Assembly: GCF_014138435.1 (NCBI RefSeq)
Contig: NZ_JACJIM010000005.1
Coordinates: 124,001-188,000 of the forward strand
Length of the DNA stretch: 64,000 nucleotides
Direction of reading: 5' to 3'
From: Methylobacterium fujisawaense
GTDB lineage: Bacteria > Pseudomonadota > Alphaproteobacteria > Rhizobiales > Beijerinckiaceae
The notes beneath the pieces are model-generated. The model was not told the origin of the DNA and made no database searches. It saw nothing but the letters and a program-made list of their open reading frames with translations. How positions within the stretch are numbered: the first letter of the stretch is position 1; each line of letters begins with the position of its first letter. Shown in pieces: positions 41,633-49,944 of the stretch. A program made the translations under genes and the position numbers.

Positions 41633-42391
41633 TTGGCACGGGATGTAATCCTGGCGACCGATGGCCTGACGATGGAATTCCGTGGATTCCGGGCCGTCAA
41701 CGGCGTGGCGTTGCAGGTGGAGCGCGGCACGATTCACGCGCTCATCGGGCCGAACGGCGCCGGCAAGACCACCTGCTTCAATCTGCTCACCAAGTTCCTG
41801 ATCCCGACTTCGGGGACGATCCGCTACAAGGATCGCGACATCACCGGCCTCAAGGCGGCGGATGTCGCCCGGCTGGGGCTCGTCCGCTCGTTCCAGATTT
41901 CGGCGGTCTTCCCGCATCTCACCGTGATGGAGAATGTCCGCATCGCCCTGCAACGGCGGCGGCGCGGCGATTCCTTCGATTTCTGGCGGCCCGAGCGGGT
42001 CCTGCGTGCGCTGAACGGCGAGGCGCTCGAACTGGTCGACGCGGTCGGACTGTCGGAGTTCGCCGACGTGCTGGCGGTCGAGCTGTCCTATGGCCGCAAG
42101 CGCGCGCTGGAGATCGCAACCACGCTCGCTCTCGATCCCGAGATGCTGCTCCTCGACGAGCCGATGGCCGGCATGGGCCACGAGGACGTGGACCGGACCG
42201 CCGCGCTCATTCGGCGCGTCTCGAAGGACCGGACGATCCTGATGGTCGAGCACAACCTGTCGGTGGTCGCTTCCCTTTCGGACCGGATCACCGTGCTGGC
42301 CCGCGGCCAGGTGCTGGCCGAGGGGGACTACGCCACGGTCTCGAAGGATCCGCGTGTGGTCGAAGCGTATATCGGGGCGGGACATGCGTGA
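41633..42391 (+). CDS. livG: Liv-type ABC transporter ATP-binding protein (LivG-like)
   Basis: 252 residues. Walker A is GPNGAGKTT (39-47), the signature is ELSYGRKRALEIA (with SYG in place of SGG, usual for LivG), and Walker B is MLLLDEPMAGM. HNLSVVASLSDRITVL is the switch His region. The start is TTG at 41633, preceded by a strong GGAGGG (41621-41626) with 6-nt spacing; no ATG fits. It is the first gene of a five-gene importer operon, and its stop overlaps livF by 8 bp. Confidence 0.93.
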   Translation: MARDVILATDGLTMEFRGFRAVNGVALQVERGTIHALIGPNGAGKTTCFNLLTKFLIPTSGTIRYKDRDITGLKAADVARLGLVRSFQISAVFPHLTVMENVRIALQRRRRGDSFDFWRPERVLRALNGEALELVDAVGLSEFADVLAVELSYGRKRALEIATTLALDPEMLLLDEPMAGMGHEDVDRTAALIRRVSKDRTILMVEHNLSVVASLSDRITVLARGQVLAEGDYATVSKDPRVVEAYIGAGHA

Positions 42392-43124
42392 GGCGGCTCT
42401 CAAGACACCTCCGGCGGCCGCGACCGGCGCGCTCCTCACCGTCCGCGGATTGGAAGGCTGGTACGGCGAGAGCCACGTGCTCCACGGGATCGACATCGAC
42501 GTCCGGACCGGTGAAGTCATCACGCTGCTCGGGCGCAACGGCGCCGGAAAGACCACGACGCTGAGGGCCATCATCGGCATCCTCGGCAAGCGCGCCGGCT
42601 CGATCGTCTACGACGGTGTCGAGACCATCCGCATGGCGTCCCGGAACATCGCCCGCCTCGGAATCGGCTACGTCCCGGAGGAGCGGGGCATCTTCGCGAG
42701 CCTCACGGTCCACGAGAACCTGATGCTGCCGCCGCGGGTGAAGCCGGGGGGCATGTCGGTGGACGAGATCCATCAGCTCTTCCCGAACCTGAAGGAGCGC
42801 GCCGGCAGCCAGGGCACCAAGCTCTCCGGCGGCGAGCAGCAGATGCTGGCGATCGGACGCATCCTGCGCACCGGTGCCAAGCTGATCCTCCTCGACGAAC
42901 CGACGGAGGGACTGGCGCCGGTCATCGTCCAGCAGATCGGCCGGACCATCCAGCAATTGAAGGCGAAAGGCTACACCATCGTTCTGGTGGAGCAGAACTT
43001 CCGCTTCGCCCAGACCCTGGCGGACCGGCATTTCGTGATCGAGCAGGGGCGGGTGGTCGATATGATCCCCAATGCCGAGCTTGACGCCAATATCGACAAG
43101 CTCCACGCCTATCTCGGCGTCTGA
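42384..43124 (+). CDS. livF: Liv-type ABC transporter ATP-binding protein (LivF-like)
   Basis: 246 residues. Walker A LGRNGAGKTTT, Q-loop region YVPEERGIFASLTVHENL, signature LSGGEQQMLAIGRIL, Walker B LILLDEPTEGLAP. The ATG at 42384 lies within the end of livG. It pairs with LivG to energise the HM permease. The substrate is set by the binding protein downstream. Confidence 0.94.
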   Translation: MREAALKTPPAAATGALLTVRGLEGWYGESHVLHGIDIDVRTGEVITLLGRNGAGKTTTLRAIIGILGKRAGSIVYDGVETIRMASRNIARLGIGYVPEERGIFASLTVHENLMLPPRVKPGGMSVDEIHQLFPNLKERAGSQGTKLSGGEQQMLAIGRILRTGAKLILLDEPTEGLAPVIVQQIGRTIQQLKAKGYTIVLVEQNFRFAQTLADRHFVIEQGRVVDMIPNAELDANIDKLHAYLGV

Positions 43125-43207
43125 AGCCCGTTCGCAAAAACCGTAGAAGCGCCAACAATCGGCGCCCCGATACTCGGCTGGCGGAGATCCGCTGCGCCGT
43201 TACAAGG

Positions 43208-44437
43208 ATGGAAACGAAAATGTTCGGACGTATCGCCCGGCCCGCGACCCTCGCCGCCCTCGCCGGCGCCCTGATGATGGGCACCGCTGCTGCGCAGACG
43301 AACGTGAAGATTGGCATCCTGGGCGATCGATCGGGCGCCTATTCCGACATCAGCGGCGAGGGCTCGGTCGTGGCCGCGAAGCTCGCCGTCGAAGACTTCA
43401 AGCCGGACGCTCACGGCCTGAAGGTCGAGATCGTCTCGGCCGATCACCAGAACAAGCCGGATGTCGGGGCGGCCATCGCCCGGCAATGGTATGACCGCGA
43501 CAACGTCGACATGATCACCGACGGGGTGACCTCCTCGGTGGCGCTGGCCATCAGCCAGGTCACCAAGGAGAAGAACAAGGTCTTCATCGACACCGGCGCC
43601 GGCACCGCCGACCTCACCGGCCCGCAATGCACGCCGAACACCATCCATTGGGTCTACGACACGGTGGCGCTGGCCAACGGCACCGGCGGCGCCATGGTGA
43701 AGCGCGGCGGCAATACGTGGTTCTTCCTCACGGCCGATTACGTTTTCGGACAGACGCTTCAGCGCGACACCAGCGCGGTGATCACCAAGAACGGCGGCAA
43801 GGTCGTCGGCTCGGTGAAGACGCCGTTCCCGACCTCGGACTTCTCGTCCTTCCTGCTTCAGGCGCAGGGCTCGGGCGCCAAGGTCATCGGCCTGGCCAAT
43901 GCCGGAACCGACACGATCAACGCGATCAAGCAGGCGGGCGAATTCGGCATCACCGAGGGCGGGCAGGCGCTGGCCGGCCTTCTGGTCTTCTCCTCCGACG
44001 TGCATTCGCTGGGCACCAAGGTCGCCCAGGGTCTCGTGCTCACCGAGCCGTTCTACTGGGACCTGAACGATCAAACACGCGCCTTCTCGGACCGCTTCGC
44101 CAAGCAGATGAAGGGTGGCTCGAAGCCCACCGCCAACCATGCCGGCGTCTACTCGGACGTGCTCCATTACCTGAAGGCGGTGGCCGAGCTGAAATCCACC
44201 ACCGACGGCGCCGCCACGGTCGCCAAGATGAAGGCGATGCCGACCGACGATCCGCTGTTCGGCAAGGGCGTGATCCGCGCGGACGGCCGCAAGATCCACG
44301 ACATGTACCTGTTCGAGGTCAAGAAGCCCGCCGAGTCGAAGGGCGAGTGGGATCTTTACAAGAAGCTCGAGACGATCCCGGGCGATCAGGTCTTCCGGCC
44401 GCTCAACGAGGGCAATTGCCCCCTCGTGAAGGGTTGA
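43208..44437 (+). CDS. livK: Branched-chain-amino-acid-type ABC substrate-binding protein (LivK-like)
   Basis: 409 residues. A signal peptide ends at about residue 29 (GTAAAQ-TNVKIGILGD), followed by the two-lobed periplasmic Peripla_BP_6 fold. The sequence DRSGAYSDISGEGSVVAAKLAVEDF resembles the group binding short-chain amides, aromatic acids or urea-like ligands as much as leucine/valine, so the substrate is open. A downstream in-frame ATG at 43220 (MFGRIARP) is a possible alternative start. 83 bp separate it from livF. Confidence 0.9.
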   Translation: METKMFGRIARPATLAALAGALMMGTAAAQTNVKIGILGDRSGAYSDISGEGSVVAAKLAVEDFKPDAHGLKVEIVSADHQNKPDVGAAIARQWYDRDNVDMITDGVTSSVALAISQVTKEKNKVFIDTGAGTADLTGPQCTPNTIHWVYDTVALANGTGGAMVKRGGNTWFFLTADYVFGQTLQRDTSAVITKNGGKVVGSVKTPFPTSDFSSFLLQAQGSGAKVIGLANAGTDTINAIKQAGEFGITEGGQALAGLLVFSSDVHSLGTKVAQGLVLTEPFYWDLNDQTRAFSDRFAKQMKGGSKPTANHAGVYSDVLHYLKAVAELKSTTDGAATVAKMKAMPTDDPLFGKGVIRADGRKIHDMYLFEVKKPAESKGEWDLYKKLETIPGDQVFRPLNEGNCPLVKG

Positions 44438-44465
44438 CGGTGGGATCGGGGCGCGGAGAACGGCC

Positions 44466-45353
44466 ATGACCACGATCTTCGGAGTGCCGACGCAGGCCCT
44501 GTTCGGGCAATTGCTGCTCGGCCTGATCAACGGCTCGTTCTACGCGATCCTGTCGCTGGGGCTCGCCATCATCTTCGGGCTCCTGAACATCATCAACTTC
44601 GCCCACGGCGCGCTCTACATGATGGGCGCGTTCGTGGCCTGGATGCTGCTCACCTATGTGGGCCTGGGCTACTGGTGGGCGCTGGGTCTCGCGCCCCTCG
44701 TGGTGGGCGCCTTCGGCATCGTGCTGGAGCGGGTGCTCATCGCCCGGCTCTACAAGCTCGACCACCTCTACGGACTTCTGCTGACCTTCGGCTTGGCGCT
44801 GATCATCCAGGGCCTGTTCCGCAACCAGTACGGCGTCTCGGGGCTGCCCTACGCGATCCCGGCGGAGCTCTCCGGCGGCCAGCGCCTGCCCTTCATGTTC
44901 CTGCCGAACTACCGGGCCTGGGTGGTGGTCGCGTCGCTGACCGTCTGCATCGCCACCTGGCTCGTCATCGAGAAGACCAAGCTCGGCGCTTATCTCCGGG
45001 CCGCCACCGAGAATCCGACGCTCGTCCAGGCCTTCGGGGTGAACGTGCCGCTGTTCCTGACACTGACCTACGGGTTCGGCGTCGCGCTCGCAGGCTTCGC
45101 CGGGGTGCTCGCCGCGCCGATCTACTCGGTGAACCCCAACATGGGCGCCGACATCATCATCGTGGTCTTCGCCGTGGTGGTGATCGGCGGCATGGGCTCG
45201 ATCATCGGGTCGGTGATCACGGGCTTCGCCCTGGGCCTCGTCGAGGGGCTGACCAAGGTGTTCTATCCGGAGGCGTCGGCCACCGTGATCTTCGTGATCA
45301 TGGTGCTGGTGCTGCTCGTCAAACCCGCCGGCCTGTTCGGGCGCACGGCCTGA
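44466..45353 (+). CDS. livH: Liv-type ABC permease (LivH-like)
   Basis: 295 residues, about eight TM helices. GLINGSFYAILSLGLAIIFG and LLNIINFAHGALYMMGAF are the standard LivH opening, and the EAA-like segment GFGVALAGFAGVLAAP appears near residue 205. Forms the inner-membrane channel with LivM. It lies 28 bp after livK and 23 bp before livM. Confidence 0.95.
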   Translation: MTTIFGVPTQALFGQLLLGLINGSFYAILSLGLAIIFGLLNIINFAHGALYMMGAFVAWMLLTYVGLGYWWALGLAPLVVGAFGIVLERVLIARLYKLDHLYGLLLTFGLALIIQGLFRNQYGVSGLPYAIPAELSGGQRLPFMFLPNYRAWVVVASLTVCIATWLVIEKTKLGAYLRAATENPTLVQAFGVNVPLFLTLTYGFGVALAGFAGVLAAPIYSVNPNMGADIIIVVFAVVVIGGMGSIIGSVITGFALGLVEGLTKVFYPEASATVIFVIMVLVLLVKPAGLFGRTA

Positions 45354-45376
45354 CCGCGAACTGAGGCTCGACACCC

Positions 45377-46363
45377 ATGGCCGACACCGCCGCCCTCGAG
45401 GCCGCCCCGATTGCCGCCGCGCTCCCGACGAGCCGGGACGACAAGGCGCTCCATCGCCTGATCTTCATCGGCATCGCGCTGCTGCTGATCGTAGCGCCGC
45501 TCGTCCTGTACCCCGTCTATCTGATGAAGGTGCTGTGCTTCGCGCTGTTCGCGCTCGCCTTCAACCTGCTGCTCGGCTACGGCGGCCTGCTATCCTTCGG
45601 TCATGCCGCCTATTTCGGCATGGCGAGCTACCTCTGCGCCTACACGGCCAAGCAGCTCGGCTTCACGCCGGAACTGGCGATCCTCAGCGGCACGGTGACG
45701 GCGGCCCTGCTGGGTCTGATCTTCGGCGCCTTGGCGATCCGCCGGCAGGGCATCTACTTCTCGATGATCACCCTGGCGCTCGCCCAGATGGTGTTCTTCT
45801 TCTCCCTGCAGGCGAAGTTCACCGGCGGCGAGGACGGCATCCAGGCGGTGCCCCGCGGCAACCTGTTCGGCGCGATCAGCCTCGCGGACGACCGGGCGAT
45901 GTACGCCGTCGTCGCCGTAATCTTCATGGCGGGGATGCTGCTGATCTACCGGATCATCCACTCGCCCTTCGGGCAGGTGCTGAAGGCGATCCGCGACAAC
46001 GAACCCAGGGCGATCTCCCTCGGCTACAGGGCGAGCCAGTACAAGCTCGCGGTCTTCGTCCTCTCCGCGACCCTTGCCGGACTCGCGGGCTCCACCAAGG
46101 CGATCGTCTTCCAGCTCGCCTCGCTCACCGACGTGCACTGGTCGATGTCCGGCGAGGTCGTGCTGATGACGCTCGTGGGCGGCATGGGCACGGTCTTCGG
46201 ACCGATCGTGGGGGCCTTGGTGATCGTCACCATGGAGACCTACCTCGCGCAGTTCGGGGCCTGGGTGACGATCATCCAGGGCTGTGTGTTCGTGCTCTGC
46301 GTGCTGCTGTTCCGGGAGGGCATCATCGGGCTGATCGCCCGGGTTGTCCGCCGGCCGTTGTAG
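45377..46363 (+). CDS. livM: Liv-type ABC permease (LivM-like)
   Basis: 328 residues with about nine TM helices. FALAFNLLLGYGGLLSFGHAAYFG (cited as its two halves FALAFNLLLGYGG and LLSFGHAAYFG) is diagnostic for LivM, as are GRAL-type segment LKAIRDNEPRAISLGY and the last-helix block GGMGTVFGPIVGALVI. It is the last gene of the operon, followed directly by a nested inverted repeat. Confidence 0.95.
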   Translation: MADTAALEAAPIAAALPTSRDDKALHRLIFIGIALLLIVAPLVLYPVYLMKVLCFALFALAFNLLLGYGGLLSFGHAAYFGMASYLCAYTAKQLGFTPELAILSGTVTAALLGLIFGALAIRRQGIYFSMITLALAQMVFFFSLQAKFTGGEDGIQAVPRGNLFGAISLADDRAMYAVVAVIFMAGMLLIYRIIHSPFGQVLKAIRDNEPRAISLGYRASQYKLAVFVLSATLAGLAGSTKAIVFQLASLTDVHWSMSGEVVLMTLVGGMGTVFGPIVGALVIVTMETYLAQFGAWVTIIQGCVFVLCVLLFREGIIGLIARVVRRPL

Positions 46364-46416
46364 CGCCCGCACCGTCACCGGAGACGGACTGACTAGCGTT
46401 CCGAAGATGCGGGCGC
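46363..46416 (+). terminator. Nested stem-loop at the end of the liv operon
   Basis: GCGCCCGCA (46363-46371) pairs with TGCGGGCGC (46408-46416). Just inside the left arm CCGTC-ACCGGA-GACGG (46372-46387) forms a second small hairpin. It starts in the livM stop codon. No T-run; probably a 3'-end structure. Confidence 0.5.
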
Positions 46417-46549
46417 ATGGCGTCGGGCTGCATCACGGCGAGCCGAAGATGAGCGGCTTCGCAGGCGGTCTGCGTTTCCGACGTCGCGCGGTGAGCATTC
46501 GTTAACCAAGACCGCCCACGCTGACGGCTTGACGCTGCCAGGGGGCGCT

Positions 46550-46903
46550 ATGACTCAGGACCGGACGCTCAGCATCGACGATCCCGCCCTCGAGTGCCCG
46601 GTGGCACCGGACGTCGTCGGTCGCCTGATCAAGGCCGATCCTGAGGGCGCGGTCTTTCTCCTCGAGGGCATCCCGGAGGCGACCCGGGCGCGGCTCGCGG
46701 TCTGGCTCTACGGCCGCAGTCACACCCATGCGATCGGCGTTCGCGTTGCGTCGACCTGCGACGGTGCCACCCTGCGGCGGACGGCAGGCGTCGTCGGCAA
46801 CGCATTGTTCGACCTGTCGCGCCGGCCCCAGGTGGCGACAAGCCAGGGGACGCGCAGCGGCGGCGGCCGGATTTCTCTGGGCGGATCGCTGCGCCGCGCC
46901 TGA
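46550..46903 (+). CDS. Hypothetical protein (117 aa)
   Basis: ATG at 46550 preceded by AGGGGGCGCT. Soluble, no signal or TM. Starts MTQDRTLSIDDPALECP; the first two thirds look folded (GRLIKADPEGAVFLLEGIPEATRARLAVWLYGRSH, stated only as its alpha/beta pattern), while the C terminus is Gly/Arg-rich (SGGGRISLGGSLRRA). No domain recognised. Upstream lies TTAACCAAG (46503-46511). It is 63 bp ahead of mutL on the same strand. Confidence 0.6.
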   Translation: MTQDRTLSIDDPALECPVAPDVVGRLIKADPEGAVFLLEGIPEATRARLAVWLYGRSHTHAIGVRVASTCDGATLRRTAGVVGNALFDLSRRPQVATSQGTRSGGGRISLGGSLRRA

Positions 46904-46966
46904 TTCCCAGTCCGCACTGCGCAGCGTGATTGGATCACCGCGGCGCAGGGACTATTCTCTGTGGCG

Positions 46967-48913
46967 ATGTCCACCGCCCTGACCGCGCCGTCCGTCCGTC
47001 GCCTCGACCCCGTGCTCGTCGATCGCATCGCGGCCGGCGAAGTCGTTGAGCGTCCGGCCTCTGCCGTGAAGGAGCTGGTCGAGAATGCCATCGATGCCGG
47101 GGCCCGTGCCATCGAGGTCACCATCGAGGCCGGGGGACGGCGGCTGATCCGGGTCGTCGATGACGGCCGTGGCATGACGCCGGACGATCTTGACCTCGCG
47201 GTGGAGCGGCACGCCACTTCAAAGCTTCCAGGCGGCGACCTCACGGCGATCGCCACCCTCGGGTTCCGCGGCGAAGCGCTGCCGTCGATCGGCGCGGTGT
47301 CGCGGCTCGCCATCGTCACCCGGACCCCGGATGCCGAGGCCGGGGCCAGCCTGACGGTCGAGGCGGGGCTGAAGGGTCAGGTCCGTCCGGCACCGGCGCA
47401 GCGTGGGACCCGGATCGAAGTGACCGAGTTGTTCGCCGCGACACCGGCACGGCTCAAGTTTCTGAAATCGGACCGGGCGGAGAACACCGCCGTCGCCGAA
47501 ACGCTGCGCCGGCTCGCCGCGACGCAGCCCGGGATCCGCTTCACCCTTCGCGCCGATGCCGGGCAGCCCCTGGTCCTGCCCGCGGAGACCGGACCCGAGG
47601 CGGCGCTGCGCCGGCTCGCCGCTGTTCTGGGGCCGGACTTTTTCGCCAATGCGCTGCCGGTCTCCCTGGTCCGGGAGGGCTTTGCCGTGACCGGCCATGT
47701 CGGCCTGCCGACCTATCATCGCGGCGCGGCGACCCATATCCATCTTGCCGTCAACGGGCGCCCCGTGCGCGACCGGCTCCTGCTGGGCGCGATCCGCGGC
47801 GCCTACGCCGACACCCTGGCCTCCGACCGCCATCCGGTGCTCGGCCTTTCCATCGCGTGCGACCCGGACCGCGTCGACGTCAACGTCCACCCGGCCAAGA
47901 CCGAGGTGCGCTTCCGCGAGCCGGGCCTCGTGCGGGCGCTGATCGTGAGCGCGATCCACGACGCCCTGCGCCGCGGCGGCGCCCGTTCGGCCACCACCGG
48001 CGCCGCGCGGACTCTCGACGCCCTGCGCCCCGCCGGTCCGCCGCTCGCGACCCATAGCGGCGCTGCCGCCCCGAGCCTGTTCCGACCGACGCGACCGGGC
48101 CTGTTTCCGGTGGGCACGCCGTCGGTCGCGGCACCGTCAGGCTACCGTCCGCAGACCGCGTGGCGTGCGCCGCAGCCTGTGCCGGCCGCGCCGGCGGGAT
48201 TCGGCGAGGCTGCGCAGGCCGTGTTCGCGGGCCCGGATCCGGCCCCGGTGTCGGCGCCGCCCCAGGCCGATATCCGCGTCGCCGACGATGCGACGGAGAC
48301 GCTGGATCATCCCCTCGGCGCGGCCCGGGCACAGATCCACGAAACCTACATCCTCGCCCAGACCCGCGACGGCCTCGTCATCGTCGATCAGCACGCCGCG
48401 CACGAGCGGCTCGTCTACGAGCGGATGAAGGCCGAGCGGGAAACGGGCGGCATCGCCCGCCAGGGCTTGCTGATCCCCGATGTGGTCGAGATGAGCCCCG
48501 AGGAGGCGGACCGGCTGGTCGCCGCGGCGCCGGACCTCGAGCGGCTGGGTCTCGCCATCGAGGCCTTCGGGCCGGGGGCGGTGCTCGTGCGCGAGGTGCC
48601 GGCCGCGCTGCTCGGCGCTTCGACTCGCGACCTCGTCACCGACATCCTCGACGCCCTGGAGGCCAGCGGCGACGAGGAGGGCGGCGTCCCGGCTGCGGAG
48701 GGCGGCCCGCTCGGCCGGCGCCTCGACGCGGTCCTGTCGCGCATGAGCTGTCACGGCTCGATCCGCGCCGGGCGGCGGCTGCGACCGGAGGAGATGAACG
48801 CCCTCCTGCGCGAGATGGAAGCCACGCCCAATTCCGGGCAGTGCAACCATGGACGTCCCACCTCGATCGAGCTGAAGCTCGCCGATATCGAGCGGCTGTT
48901 TGGCCGCCGATGA
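46967..48913 (+). CDS. mutL: DNA mismatch repair protein MutL
   Basis: 648 residues. GHKL ATPase domain at the N terminus: VDRIAAGEVVERPASAVKEL, ENAIDAGA, DDGRGM, ATSKL and GFRGEALPSI. A transducer domain follows to about 330, then a Pro/Ala-rich linker (about 345-440), then the dimerisation domain. The C-terminal DQHAAHERLVYE matches the DQHA-x2-E-x4-E metal site of endonuclease-type MutL, so this MutL should nick DNA itself, as expected where MutH is absent. ATG at 46967; an in-frame GTG at 46961 is an alternative. Confidence 0.96.
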   Translation: MSTALTAPSVRRLDPVLVDRIAAGEVVERPASAVKELVENAIDAGARAIEVTIEAGGRRLIRVVDDGRGMTPDDLDLAVERHATSKLPGGDLTAIATLGFRGEALPSIGAVSRLAIVTRTPDAEAGASLTVEAGLKGQVRPAPAQRGTRIEVTELFAATPARLKFLKSDRAENTAVAETLRRLAATQPGIRFTLRADAGQPLVLPAETGPEAALRRLAAVLGPDFFANALPVSLVREGFAVTGHVGLPTYHRGAATHIHLAVNGRPVRDRLLLGAIRGAYADTLASDRHPVLGLSIACDPDRVDVNVHPAKTEVRFREPGLVRALIVSAIHDALRRGGARSATTGAARTLDALRPAGPPLATHSGAAAPSLFRPTRPGLFPVGTPSVAAPSGYRPQTAWRAPQPVPAAPAGFGEAAQAVFAGPDPAPVSAPPQADIRVADDATETLDHPLGAARAQIHETYILAQTRDGLVIVDQHAAHERLVYERMKAERETGGIARQGLLIPDVVEMSPEEADRLVAAAPDLERLGLAIEAFGPGAVLVREVPAALLGASTRDLVTDILDALEASGDEEGGVPAAEGGPLGRRLDAVLSRMSCHGSIRAGRRLRPEEMNALLREMEATPNSGQCNHGRPTSIELKLADIERLFGRR

Positions 48914-49043
48914 GGTGACGGCTTCGCCGGTCTGGCTGGCCTACCGGGCAGGGGCGGTCCAAAAGAACGGTCGATGCCTCGGCGCGAAGACCGGGGAGCC
49001 GGCGGCCGCGGATCGCCGGTGCATGCAGGGGAGGCGCAGAGCC

Positions 49044-49127
49044 ATGACCGATATCCTCATCACCGGCTCGTGCCGCGACGCCGAACGCAAGCGGAGCGCG
49101 GCTCCGGCCGTCGCGTCGGTGCGCTGA
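49044..49127 (+). CDS. Possible 27-aa upstream ORF coupled to the SDR gene
   Basis: ATG at 49044 with GGGGAGG (49028-49034) 9 nt upstream encodes MTDILITGSCRDAERKRSAA plus 7 residues and stops at 49125-49127, one base before the SDR ATG. The good ribosome site and adjacent stop/start suggest translational coupling or a leader peptide, but nothing else supports it. Confidence 0.25.
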   Translation: MTDILITGSCRDAERKRSAAPAVASVR

Positions 49128-49128
49128 G

Positions 49129-49896
49129 ATGACGGGCCCATTCGATCTCGCCGGCCGTCACGTCCTCATCACCGGTGCCTCAAGCGGCCTCGGCCGTCAC
49201 TTCGCCGGAACTCTCGCCCGCGCCGGAGCCCGCCTGTCGCTGGGGGCCCGCCGGGCCGATGCCCTCGCCGAAACCGTCACCCGCGTCGCGTCCGAAGGCG
49301 GAGAGGCCCATGCCGTCGTCATGGACGTCACCGACGCCGCGAGCGTCGAGCGGGCGCTCGATGCCGCTGAATCGCGGTTCGGACCCGTGGCGGTCCTGGT
49401 GAACAATGCCGGTGTGACGGCGACGAAACCGGCCCTCGATCTCGACGAGTCCGACTGGGACACCGTGCTCGACACGAACCTCAAGGGGGTTTGGCTCGTG
49501 GCTCAGGCAACCGGGCGTCGCATGGTCCGACACGGCGCGGGCGGCAGCATCGTCAACATCGCCTCGATCCTCGGGCTGCGGGTGACCGGTGGACTGGCGC
49601 CCTACGCCGCCTCCAAGGCCGCCGTGGTGCAGCTCACCAAGAGTCTGGCACTCGAATGGGCGCGCCACGGGATTCGGGTGAACGCGCTCGCTCCGGGCTA
49701 CATCAAGACCGAGCTGAACGACGCCTTCTTCGAATCCGACGCCGGCAAGGCGCTGATCAAGCGCGTTCCGCAGCGTCGGTTGGGCGAGGCGGCGGAACTC
49801 GATGGGCCGCTGCTGCTGCTCGCCTCGGATGCCGGCGCCTACATGACCGGCAGTGTCGTGGCGGTCGACGGGGGCCACCTCGTCTCCGGCCTCTAG
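49129..49896 (+). CDS. Short-chain dehydrogenase/reductase
   Basis: 255 residues, classical SDR. NAD(P) motif ITGASSGLGRHF (14-25), NNAG (92-95), catalytic S146, Y159 and K163 (YAASK), and the C-terminal GAYMTGSVVAVDGGHLV. R41-R42 following the second beta strand suggests NADPH. The substrate is unknown; many such SDRs act on 3-hydroxyacyl or steroid-like ketones, and the neighbouring acyl-CoA synthetase makes an acyl substrate possible. It converges on that gene. Confidence 0.9.
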   Translation: MTGPFDLAGRHVLITGASSGLGRHFAGTLARAGARLSLGARRADALAETVTRVASEGGEAHAVVMDVTDAASVERALDAAESRFGPVAVLVNNAGVTATKPALDLDESDWDTVLDTNLKGVWLVAQATGRRMVRHGAGGSIVNIASILGLRVTGGLAPYAASKAAVVQLTKSLALEWARHGIRVNALAPGYIKTELNDAFFESDAGKALIKRVPQRRLGEAAELDGPLLLLASDAGAYMTGSVVAVDGGHLVSGL

Positions 49897-49944
49897 GGGC
49901 TGCATGGTGACGTGACCCGTTCCGACGCGCCGGACGGGCGTGGC

